Program-made: the position numbers and the translations under genes
Shown: positions 8,349 to 15,344 of the stretch, piece after piece
How the letters are laid out: each line of letters opens with the position of its first letter
Position numbering within the stretch: the stretch's first letter is position 1
Notes under the pieces: generated by a model
What the model saw: only the letters and a program-made list of their open reading frames with translations
What the model was told of the DNA's origin: nothing
Database searches by the model: none
Assembly (NCBI GenBank): GCA_937923795.1
Contig: CALDWI010000077.1
Coordinates: forward strand, 1-26,738
Direction: 5' to 3'
Source: an uncultured Collinsella sp.
GTDB lineage: Bacteria > Actinomycetota > Coriobacteriia > Coriobacteriales > Coriobacteriaceae
Length of the DNA: 26,738 nucleotides

Positions 8349-10483
8349 GCGGCACCCCCCTCACCGTCACCGGTGTAAGAGATGTGTTGCAACAGCGCCA
8401 CGATGTCCTCGCCATCGACGGGCTCCACCGCAATCTGCTTTGCGCTCAGGCGCTCGCGGATAATGGGCAGATCGCACGCCTTTGCCTGGCGCATAAGCAG
8501 GTAGAGCACGTCGCCGTCGACCAAGCCCGCCGCGTCGCTCTCGCGGATTGCCGACCCGATTGCGCCCACCAGCTCGCCGACAGGCTCCATGCCCGGTACC
8601 ACGCGCAGGAGCAAAAAACTCCCCATCTTGCTATCTGCGAGCGCCTGCTCCGCCGCGAGCTCTTGGCCAAAGGCAGCCTGCTTGAGCACGCAAGTGCCGT
8701 CAACGCAGCGTTTATCCTGCGCCACCGCCTCATAGTCAAAGGCACGGCCCAGCGCGCTTTCGACCAGCCCGCACAAGATGCGGAACAGGTTTTGATAATA
8801 GAGAGTCATTTGGTTTTCGGCCGCACGACGCACAAAGATCAACACGGCGGGTGCCCCGTCGCGCTCGATCGTGTATCCAAACATGGGAAGCCCCGGCGTC
8901 AGCTCGCGGTTCACCCACAGGTTCGAACGGCCCCCGTCGCCCAAAAGAGGTGCAAGCTGCTCAAGCGTGAGCGAGCGTGCGGCATCTTCGGCAATCGCGG
9001 GACTTGCTGCCACCAGGCGTGCAAATGCCCCGCCCGAAACATGGTAGATCGCCACCGAATCGTTCTCGAGGATCTCGCCCAGAAGCTCGCAGCACTTGCG
9101 ATAGATGTCGCGTGGGTTGAGTACGTCGAGCTCCTGCGTCACGGCAAAGATCTTGCCAAAGCTGTCGTGGCGACCCACGATCTGGCGTCTGTACGCGCGT
9201 TTGTCCTCGATCGCGTCGTGGTAGAGCTGCGTAAGGAACGTATTGCGGTTGCGCACGAGCTCGTTTTGATCGCGCTCCGCCCTAATGGCTTCGCTGTTGC
9301 GCAGCTGCACATAGCCGCACACGGCACCCACCACAAAGTACGCAATAAACGGCAGCCAGTTGGACGGCTCGTAAAAGAGACCCTGGAAGGTATAGCCATA
9401 CTGGGTAAAGTAGCTCGCCGCCAGGCCAATCGAAGCCAGCAGTGCCGCGACCAAGCCAAAGTCCAAGCCATACAGCGTGCCGATCAGCACCACGTAGAGC
9501 AGGCGATAATCGAGCACGTTGAGCTGGGCCGATTGGGAGAACAGGTGCTCCAGCACCTCGAAAAGGACCCAGGCGGCTGCCGTCTCCAGACATTTAATAG
9601 GCAGCGTGCGCATTTGGATGCGGTCGATGGCGGCACGCAAGGGGTTGACCTTCTTCGCGCGACCGGCATCCCAACGAGCCTGAATGGTCGAAAGATCGCG
9701 CATCAGGTCGTAGCGCTGAAACCAACCATAACGAACGCGAACGATGTCGCTGACGGGCATGGCGTAGCCAGCAGAATCGCCATAGGCAACCGAGAGCCCT
9801 AGGAACAGCGCCTTGAGAGCCTCGCCCACCTCACCCGCCGTGTGATGGAAGGTATCGGCAATATCGAGCGTCTCAAAGTTACCATCCCAGCTGTCGAAGA
9901 TACGGCGTACCAGCACCGCAAGCTCCTCGGCACACAGCAGGGGAAACGCCGCATCCTGCGCGCCCTGCAGAGCAACCGATCCGGTTGAGCACGCGTCGAA
10001 CAGCGGCACCAAAAACGGGTCCTCCAGCGCGGCAGACGCGGTATACAGGAACGGCACGCGCAGGATCTTGGTCTGAACGCCCTCGCGAGCAGCGTAGTAG
10101 CGGCACAGGTCGTTGGCTGCGTGCGCGATAATGCCCTTGCCCGTTCGCCCCGCGGCATCGGCGGCGCCCTCGGCACCCGCGGGCCCCGCTACATACAGCA
10201 GTTGGACCCGGCGACCCGCGCACGCACGAAAGACCGTGCGCAGCAGCTCGATATCGCCCACGGAGTCGGTATGCGGGGTAAGGTAATTAGACAGGTAGAC
10301 CACGCGGTCGAACTCGTAGGCCTGCTCCAAGTGCAGGAGGAGCTCTTTCCACGAAGCATGAGGCGACGACTCATCGCGGCGCGCTTCCGCAGCAGCGACG
10401 ACCTTAACGTGGTCCCCGGGGAACGCCTTGGCGCAAAAGTCATCGTCAACATATGCGGTGTTGCCAACAACCAGCACCTCCAT
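8345..10483 (-). CDS. pelD: PelD-like c-di-GMP receptor with fused N-terminal degenerate SDR/epimerase domain
   Basis: This 712-residue protein is built from four parts. Residues 1-260 resemble a short-chain dehydrogenase/epimerase (VVGNTAYVDDDF loop; ILRVPFLY strand), but the glycine motif is degenerate and no catalytic Tyr-x3-Lys is evident. Residues about 295-395 hold membrane helices. Residues 400-590 have a coiled linker and a GAF domain. The C-terminus is a degenerate GGDEF domain: RESD at 647-650 followed five residues later by DGDVL at 656-660. RxxD at that spacing is the inhibitory c-di-GMP site that PelD uses for activation, while the active-site GGDEF is lost. This is the first gene of the pel operon, with GGGGAGGGG before the ATG. 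It probably senses c-di-GMP and switches on polymer synthesis. Confidence 0.88.
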   Translation of the reverse strand: MEVLVVGNTAYVDDDFCAKAFPGDHVKVVAAAEARRDESSPHASWKELLLHLEQAYEFDRVVYLSNYLTPHTDSVGDIELLRTVFRACAGRRVQLLYVAGPAGAEGAADAAGRTGKGIIAHAANDLCRYYAAREGVQTKILRVPFLYTASAALEDPFLVPLFDACSTGSVALQGAQDAAFPLLCAEELAVLVRRIFDSWDGNFETLDIADTFHHTAGEVGEALKALFLGLSVAYGDSAGYAMPVSDIVRVRYGWFQRYDLMRDLSTIQARWDAGRAKKVNPLRAAIDRIQMRTLPIKCLETAAAWVLFEVLEHLFSQSAQLNVLDYRLLYVVLIGTLYGLDFGLVAALLASIGLAASYFTQYGYTFQGLFYEPSNWLPFIAYFVVGAVCGYVQLRNSEAIRAERDQNELVRNRNTFLTQLYHDAIEDKRAYRRQIVGRHDSFGKIFAVTQELDVLNPRDIYRKCCELLGEILENDSVAIYHVSGGAFARLVAASPAIAEDAARSLTLEQLAPLLGDGGRSNLWVNRELTPGLPMFGYTIERDGAPAVLIFVRRAAENQMTLYYQNLFRILCGLVESALGRAFDYEAVAQDKRCVDGTCVLKQAAFGQELAAEQALADSKMGSFLLLRVVPGMEPVGELVGAIGSAIRESDAAGLVDGDVLYLLMRQAKACDLPIIRERLSAKQIAVEPVDGEDIVALLQHISYTGDGEGGAA

Positions 10484-10829
10484 AGCGCACCCCTCCCCTA
10501 AAATCCACTTTAGTCATAGTCAAACATGCGTATTTTACGCTGTCAACGCGAGCTGGGGCGCCTTTAAGGCTGTTTTAAGAACTTTTTTAGGGGATGTGGG
10601 GACATCGAGAGTGCTAAATGAGCACCCAATCCAGAAGTGCGGTGACAAAACCGAGATCTGTCAAACAGGCCCCTGTTTTGAGCATCCGCGACCTGCAGTT
10701 TTGTTGGCAAAAATCGGTGTGCGCTCGGCGAGTTTCGATTTTCCCCGCACTTCTCCTACGCACCGGACTCGCAATAGCGCAGTACAATCCGCCAATCGCA
10801 CTAACCGGAAAGCCAATCCAGCGACTCGC
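10484..10829. other. Intergenic region between rloB and the pel operon
   Basis: About 346 bases without a convincing gene. Next to pelD are its Shine-Dalgarno site and the possible promoter. Further right are three small inverted repeats: GATGT-4-ACATC (10593-10606), GTGCT-5-AGCAC (10611-10625) and AAACAGG-2-CCTGTTT (10663-10678). None is followed by a U-run on the minus strand, so no clear rloB terminator is visible. A plus-strand frame of about 70 codons (10618-10833) has no good ribosome site and no recognisable protein character. The cluster of short repeats could be a repetitive intergenic element. Confidence 0.6.
10518..10546 (-). promoter_or_regulatory. Possible promoter of the pel operon with an inverted repeat in its spacer
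   Basis: On the minus strand TTGACA (10546-10541) is a perfect -35 element. A 17-base spacer leads to TTGACT, a poor -10; GACTAT two bases further is an alternative. The spacer contains an inverted repeat, GCGTA-3-TACGC (10540-10528), which would place a dimeric regulator directly between the promoter elements. The pelD ATG is about 35 bases downstream. The -35 and the repeat are seen directly; promoter activity and an operator role are inferred. Confidence 0.4.
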
Positions 10830-11498
10830 CTAGCCAACCAGATACGGCCCGATTACATCGAAAATTTCGCCCACCTTAGTTGCAGGGTTTTGCGCAGATG
10901 GCTTAATGTTACCCAGTTCCCTATGGTACGCGACGAGGCGCCCAGCACGCTGCAATGCTTCGCCTCGCCTATCATCCACTGCCCCAAACATCCCGTCCAG
11001 GTTCTTGCGGTACTCGATGCCCAAGTTCTTCGACATCTCCTGCGCGAGAGCATGCTGGCAGTCGGACGCGGACATATGCGCGGTCGTGTAGCGAAAGTGC
11101 AGAAGCGGCCAAAGCTCGAAGCAGGGGTTCGACCACAACGCATGGAAGGTCCTCGAACCATCGGAGAGCTCGTCGCATTTACGCTCCATCGCGTCGAAGT
11201 CGGACGCAGGGAAGTCATCCTTGTCATACACGAGCCACACGTGATCGAACGTCTCGGGCGCATAGCGGCAGTGTTCGACGGCGAAGTCAAACAGGTCAAG
11301 CGTGTGTTTGCCGGTTCCCTTAACGACAATGGCAACCTTGCGCTCATTCGCCGCGCCCAACGCCGCACGCACACCCTCAAAGTAGCGAGGCTCGGTCTCC
11401 TTGCCCTCGCTCACTACGAGATGACGTGTCATCTGAACCATGCGCGAGCGGCCCTCGCGCTTGCCACTGCGCCAGCCCTTCGACTTCTTCGCCACCAT
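10830..11498 (-). CDS. rloB: RloB-family protein (AbiLii-like)
   Basis: This 222-residue protein has the RloB family marks: LVVSEGKETEPRYFEGV (27-43) with the E-G-x-x-TEP-x-YF core, LVYDKDD (89-95), and SNPCFELW (123-130) followed by LLHF. The acidic residues fit a Toprim-like nuclease fold suggested for this family, which is known family reasoning and not shown here. It begins at the ATG at 11498, one base after the rloA stop (TAGCATG), so it is translationally coupled. RloA/RloB pairs occur in restriction-modification loci and defence islands, and resemble the AbiLi/AbiLii abortive-infection pair. The N-terminus is strongly basic. Confidence 0.88.
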   Translation of the reverse strand: MVAKKSKGWRSGKREGRSRMVQMTRHLVVSEGKETEPRYFEGVRAALGAANERKVAIVVKGTGKHTLDLFDFAVEHCRYAPETFDHVWLVYDKDDFPASDFDAMERKCDELSDGSRTFHALWSNPCFELWPLLHFRYTTAHMSASDCQHALAQEMSKNLGIEYRKNLDGMFGAVDDRRGEALQRAGRLVAYHRELGNIKPSAQNPATKVGEIFDVIGPYLVG

Positions 11499-11499
11499 G

Positions 11500-12717
11500 C
11501 TAATCCCACTCCTCGATGCGGGTGAGATACGGATCGGCGCCGTAGCGACCGGACAGGTATTGCTTGTCGAAAGCCGCGTTCTTGCTTACCAGATTACCGT
11601 TTGCCTCGTGGATGTCGGCGAGAGACCACAGTTGGCTCGCCTCCCCCTCGCCGCGCGCAGCGAACCATATCTCGTCGCGGCGGAACACGTCGTTTCGCAT
11701 GGTTGACACGTCCTGGGACGAGAAGATGAGCTGCGCGCCACTCTTGTTGACCTCAGGATCCTTAAACAGCAGAATCACATATCGAAGAAGCTTCGGGTGC
11801 AGTTTGGCGTCGAGCTCGTCTACCACAACGGTGCCTCCACGCTCAAGCGCTGTCATCAGATACGCAGCCAACCCCATGAGCTTCTGGGTGCCGGCAGATT
11901 CCTCGGATAAACGCAACTCGTACGCCTTGCCGCTCACCTCGTGCCTCACGAAGACGCGCTGGCCGCGCCATTCCGGCGCCCTCTCCACTCTGAAGCCATC
12001 GATACGCACATCAACGGCGCGCAGAAAACGCGTGACCTCGGGCGAATCATCCTCGTTGAGCAACTGTTCGAGCATCCGCTCCAGATAGGAACTGTTATAG
12101 TTCAGAAACACTGAGTTGAGAAACCAGCTGGCCGCCTCCTTGACCACCGGCACATCAAAGTTGATGCAAAGGAACGATAGGTACGGCAGACTAGGGTTGA
12201 ACTTCGCTGCCATCACAAGCTTGCGCAGCGTGGGACCGAGCGAAACCTCTGCACCCTCGCGCTCGAACAGCATCGCCGTACGCGACGCTCCCAATTTACG
12301 CCGCCACAGCCCTTCGGACACGATCTCATCGGCGTGTACGGACAAGGCATAGCGGTACTCGTGGTCGCCGGCGCGGTAGTAGAGCTCGAACTCAGTGGGC
12401 TCGGCAGCAGACACGTCATCGAACCCGAACGCAGAACAACGGGGTATCGATGGACGATCACCCTCTGGTTCATCAGCGCTGGCGGACAGTAATCTGATCG
12501 GTCTGGCCACCGCCGAACGAACGTAGTCGAGAGCCTCAAGCAGGTTAGACTTGCCGCCGGCGTTGGGCCCGTACACCGCAGCCACCGGAAGGAAACTCTG
12601 CCCATCTGTGCACTCGATGAGGGAACGATCAAACTCCTTCATCGGAGTCGCCTGCATGGAAAGCTCCGCCTCGTCGCGATAGGATCTATAGTTCCTGAAG
12701 GTGAACTGGCAAAGCAT
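11500..12717 (-). CDS. rloA: RloA-family AAA/ABC-type ATPase (AbiLi-like)
   Basis: This 405-residue ATPase has Walker A GPNAGGKS (50-57), an ABC-type signature SEESAGTQK (271-279), Walker B VVVDELD (297-303) and a following conserved His (307). The N-terminus FTFRNYRSYRDE is typical of SMC/RecF-like AAA_15 or AAA_21 proteins. There is no C-terminal Toprim as in OLD nucleases; the partner RloB probably supplies the effector. The ATG at 12717 is chosen because GAGG and AAGGA precede it and MLCQFTFRNYRS aligns with family N-termini. An in-frame ATG at 12738 without a ribosome site would add seven residues. A good promoter lies just upstream. The role is probably phage defence by sensing and abortive response. 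Confidence 0.85.
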   Translation of the reverse strand: MLCQFTFRNYRSYRDEAELSMQATPMKEFDRSLIECTDGQSFLPVAAVYGPNAGGKSNLLEALDYVRSAVARPIRLLSASADEPEGDRPSIPRCSAFGFDDVSAAEPTEFELYYRAGDHEYRYALSVHADEIVSEGLWRRKLGASRTAMLFEREGAEVSLGPTLRKLVMAAKFNPSLPYLSFLCINFDVPVVKEAASWFLNSVFLNYNSSYLERMLEQLLNEDDSPEVTRFLRAVDVRIDGFRVERAPEWRGQRVFVRHEVSGKAYELRLSEESAGTQKLMGLAAYLMTALERGGTVVVDELDAKLHPKLLRYVILLFKDPEVNKSGAQLIFSSQDVSTMRNDVFRRDEIWFAARGEGEASQLWSLADIHEANGNLVSKNAAFDKQYLSGRYGADPYLTRIEEWD

Positions 12718-12770
12718 TGTCCTCAACATTCCTTTCATTGTTTTAAAAAGGATATCAGAGTTTTTCTTTG

Positions 12771-12798
12771 ATTATAGACTTTAAGTATGCTAAATCAA
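12771..12798 (-). promoter_or_regulatory. Sigma-A-type promoter of rloAB
   Basis: Minus strand TTGATT (12798-12793), a 16-base spacer, then a perfect TATAAT (12776-12771). Transcription would start near 12764, giving a leader of about 25-45 bases before rloA. It lies downstream of the terminator that ends the MBL-fold operon, so rloAB is an independent unit. The surrounding sequence is AT-rich. Confidence 0.7.
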
Positions 12799-12905
12799 GC
12801 GCTTGCTGCAGCCGCGACAGCAGACTTAAAGTGTCAAACCACCCACACTCAAGCATTCCATTGCCTGAATGGCGCTTAGCCAGCACGTCAAACATTACAT
12901 GCATG

Positions 12906-12944
12906 AAAAAAGGGCAACACTCTCTTGTCGAAAGCGTCACCCTT
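12906..12944 (-). terminator. Intrinsic terminator of the membrane-protein/MBL operon
   Basis: On the minus strand AAGGGTGACGC (12944-12934) pairs with GTGTTGCCCTT (12920-12910) in an eleven-base-pair stem with three G-U pairs and a 13-base loop. It is followed directly by a run of five further Ts (12910-12906 region). It is preceded immediately by a second perfect hairpin (12963-12945). Orientation fits termination of the leftward MBL gene ending at 13092. Confidence 0.68.
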
Positions 12945-13091
12945 AAAGCTCCGGAAGAGCTTTTGTATTACAGATCGATATCCTACACCATCTCAATGAG
13001 ACGGAAGGGCACGTCTAGGCTGTCCGGCAAAAGTGCAGACAGACCATAAATACAATCTAGACGAAGGAAGCGGTAGCAGGCAACCGAGAGG

Positions 13092-13991
13092 CTAACGGTC
13101 ACCGCAATCAAAAGAGCCCAAATAATGCAGCACGCCCTTCACTCGCGGAGCATTAGGGTCATCACCCAAGAAATGGACGCTGTAAGAAGGAGATCCAACG
13201 TAAACATGAGTCTTACCGGTCTCGCAACAGAACAAAATATCGTCAGCGCTATTCTGCGTCAGAGTGTTGTAATTCGAGTAATACTCAAGCTCGTCTGAAG
13301 GGGCCTCTCCCACAACGATCAACCGAGGCTCCAACTTATCTAGCCATGTCTTAGGAACGCGACCGGACTTCCGTCCATGATGCGGCGCAAAGAGAATGTC
13401 CACAGGCGAAAGCTCGATGTCGTCTTCGATCGCAGCCATATAGTCATTCTCCATGTCACCAAGCCAAAGTGCACGGACACCATCTTCAAGCGAGTAGACA
13501 ATCGCGGGACTAATATTATTGGGTTTGTCAGAGTTTTCAGCATCTCGCCGAGCATTCTGGAAGGTCTCGTTTGTCACATCGGGCCAGAGGACGCTAATCC
13601 CAGCAGAGCCGCTCTCCGCATCAGATACGTTCATCCATTTGCGCCTACACCCCTTGCTAATCTTGTAAGCGCGCGACGAGCTCTTCAACTCTTTATACTT
13701 TTTAAAACTCTTGGTCTCCGGGGACTTGGAAACATTATTGTCAACACAATAAAAATTCGGGATAAGCCCCAGTTCATCAAGATACTCAATGCCCTGAATA
13801 TGATCTTGGTCCGGATGCGTACTAATAAAACGAACGATATCCTTTTTCCCTGCGAGGTTTTTGACCTCATCAAGGATTTCCGATTTACGCTCATCGGTAA
13901 TATTACAATCAATCATGCTGAAGTTATCAGTATTGTGATTGATATAAAACAAATCGCCGTTACCAACGGACAGAGACTTAATCTCGCTCAT
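13092..13991 (-). CDS. Soluble MBL-fold hydrolase, ComEC/Rec2-type
   Basis: This 299-residue metallo-beta-lactamase-fold protein has the metal-binding HPDQDH at 59-64 (HxxxDH type), an acidic ligand in LGDME at D179, and PHHGRKSG with H204-H205. That pattern is the ComEC/Rec2 subgroup, whose stand-alone members include nucleases and phosphodiesterases. There are no membrane helices of its own. The ATG at 13991 is preferred to upstream in-frame codons because the protein begins naturally at MSEIKSLSVGNGD with the first beta strand, and GAGG lies upstream. It overlaps the preceding membrane-protein gene by 14 bases, so the two are co-translated. The substrate is unknown. Base composition is lower in GC than the pel genes, suggesting horizontal acquisition. 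Confidence 0.85.
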   Translation of the reverse strand: MSEIKSLSVGNGDLFYINHNTDNFSMIDCNITDERKSEILDEVKNLAGKKDIVRFISTHPDQDHIQGIEYLDELGLIPNFYCVDNNVSKSPETKSFKKYKELKSSSRAYKISKGCRRKWMNVSDAESGSAGISVLWPDVTNETFQNARRDAENSDKPNNISPAIVYSLEDGVRALWLGDMENDYMAAIEDDIELSPVDILFAPHHGRKSGRVPKTWLDKLEPRLIVVGEAPSDELEYYSNYNTLTQNSADDILFCCETGKTHVYVGSPSYSVHFLGDDPNAPRVKGVLHYLGSFDCGDR

Positions 13992-14490
13992 GATTATCAC
14001 GTTCCTCAAGATTGAAGTTGATTCGTTTTTCCACATACCGCTCTTGCTTGACCCAGGAAGCAACAAATAAGGCGACAAAAGAGCACAGCGCCGCAGGAAG
14101 CCAATGAGATTCCGGCAACAATGACGCAAGCAGGATAATGACGAGCAGAACACCAGCCCCCGCCAGGCTGCGATACATGTTTGAAATCATTAAGAGCTGC
14201 TCGACCTTTGGATCGCGTTTCTGAGCATACGCAAAGGCAGAATAGTCCCGCTTTCCGGTCGATTTCATTTTGCGGACCAACGGCTCAATGCAAAGAGAGC
14301 CAATCCGCGACGCAATAAGACCGAGAACATAACTCATCACAAATAGTGCTAGCCAGTTAGAGCAGTCAATACAACTGCCCATCGACATCTGGCTGACGGA
14401 ATATGTTACAAGTGCGCCCGGAATGAGCACATTGAACAGATCGTACGCAGAGATTTTCCCAAGAAGATTATCTAGATAGTTATTGGCCAA
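13978..14490 (-). CDS. Four-helix membrane protein paired with the MBL-fold hydrolase
   Basis: This 170-residue protein has four predicted membrane helices, at about 17-36, 46-67, 107-126 and 130-147. A basic cytoplasmic segment lies between helices two and three (VRKMKSTGKRDYS) and a charged C-terminal tail follows. Near the N-terminus is SAYDLFNVLIPGALV, a DLFN-x2-IPG motif that may mark a family. I do not recognise the family. The TTG at 14490 is chosen because GGAGGT lies eight bases upstream; a frame extending to 14559 has no ribosome site. It overlaps the MBL gene and both end at a shared terminator. As a membrane partner of a soluble hydrolase beside rloAB, it may be a membrane-acting effector or anchor, which is inference only. 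Confidence 0.7.
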   Translation of the reverse strand: MANNYLDNLLGKISAYDLFNVLIPGALVTYSVSQMSMGSCIDCSNWLALFVMSYVLGLIASRIGSLCIEPLVRKMKSTGKRDYSAFAYAQKRDPKVEQLLMISNMYRSLAGAGVLLVIILLASLLPESHWLPAALCSFVALFVASWVKQERYVEKRINFNLEERDNHERD

Positions 14491-15344
14491 AATTACGCAC
14501 CTCCAAGAATCCAAAAGCCATCCCTCGAATTTTTTACGGACTAACCCGCCCTGCCACACAAGTGTCAGGTTCTTGAAGAAAAGCTATTTGGAAATGATTT
14601 GAACAAACTGGGGCGCATACTGCTGTTGACCAATAAGCGCACACGCCCCTATATAAACTTAGTGGACCATCAACATGGCCTCAATTTTGACAGCTATCCC
14701 ATCCAGCTCCTTTCGATCAATTAAGTTGTAGTGGGGAAACGACGTTTCACGTTAAAGTAATTGTAGCCGCAAACACAATCTATATCCTGTATTGTTTTTT
14801 GAAACTGAACACAAGATGTTGTGTTTTAGCAGGTAGATACGATTAAAGTTCTGTAGCAAAATAAACAGAAATAAGCGAGCCGTCTAATCCACCCTAGAGG
14901 AAGCTTTGTTGACCTGCATAAATTCAAACTGGGTTACGCGTGTTTACACACGGTGAAAGCCCATACATATCGAATACCTGTTCGAAATTAACAAAAGATT
15001 TTGCTTGACCAACATGTTGAGACACTCGCTTATTGTCCGGTCGTCAGCCGCAATCAGTCTAGGCGGCAGCCTCGCAGACTTTTCCTGGAAGGTCTCGGTG
15101 CCGGGCCTCGAAGAGGCGCAAGACGGCCTCATGTTGAAGCTGCCGCATCGCGTATAGCCAACCTAGCACGGGCCCGAGCGTCGCCGGGGACCAAATCGGG
15201 CCCACTCCCCCTCCCCAACATCCCCCAGTAAGTTCGCTGATGTTGGCTGGGGTTCCCGTAAAATAAACCCCAACAAAATATGTGCGGAGTGCTGGCCTGG
15301 AGCTGCCTTCGGACCCTATTGGCTGCTCACCGAGAGGCTCCGCT
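14491..15344. other. Gene-poor, partly AT-rich gap with possible remnants and a structured leader
   Basis: About 850 bases. The left part is AT-rich and includes an inverted repeat GAAACG-1-CGTTTC (14736-14748) and a perfect hairpin AACACAA-4-TTGTGTT (14808-14825). A plus-strand promoter-like pair, TTGACC (14626) and TATATA (14650), has no gene nearby. From about 15010 to 15156 the sequence turns GC-rich and a 47-codon plus frame (ending SVPGLEEAQDGLMLKLPHRV) has protein-like codon use but is unrecognised, probably a gene tail left by a deletion. The right end carries nested inverted repeats before the chimeric gene. Confidence 0.5.
15215..15343 (+). promoter_or_regulatory. Structured leader with overlapping inverted repeats upstream of the chimeric gene
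   Basis: CCAACATC (15215-15222) is complementary to GATGTTGG (15239-15246), and the adjacent CCCCAG (15223-15228) to CTGGGG (15247-15252). The two pairings interleave and are probably mutually exclusive. GGGGTT (15249-15254) can also pair with AACCCC (15266-15271). Finally GCGGAG (15284-15289) can pair with CTCCGC (15338-15343), which ends one base before the ATG and would involve the ribosome site. No known riboswitch was recognised. The pairings are read directly; any function is inferred. Confidence 0.35.

Larger units (their letters stand above)
12739..13091. other. Intergenic region between the MBL-fold gene and rloA
   Basis: About 350 bases. On the minus strand, in order, it contains a hairpin AAAGCTC-5-GAGCTTT (12963-12945), the intrinsic terminator at 12944-12906, and the rloA promoter at 12798-12771. 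No gene is supported: the short open frames on both strands cross the terminator or promoter and have no protein-like features. Confidence 0.65.

Noticed and set aside
10601..10625. GAGTGCTAA resembling half of a CIRCE heat-shock operator
   Set aside because: The matching left half (TTAGCACTC nine bases away) is absent, and no chaperone gene is nearby.
10618..10833. Plus-strand 71-codon frame between rloB and pelD
   Set aside because: No ribosome site, unusual composition, and it overlaps several short inverted repeats.
12755..12940. 61-codon minus-strand open frame upstream of rloA
   Set aside because: It runs through the MBL operon terminator and the rloA promoter and has no ribosome site or protein-like features.
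14944..15132. Minus-strand frame of 62 codons with a faint helix-turn-helix look
   Set aside because: No start signal, mixed composition across a boundary, and no convincing motif; at most a remnant.
15215..15252. Interleaved stems read as a true H-type pseudoknot
   Set aside because: There are no linker bases between the two 5' arms or the two 3' arms, which is sterically doubtful; alternative stems are more likely.
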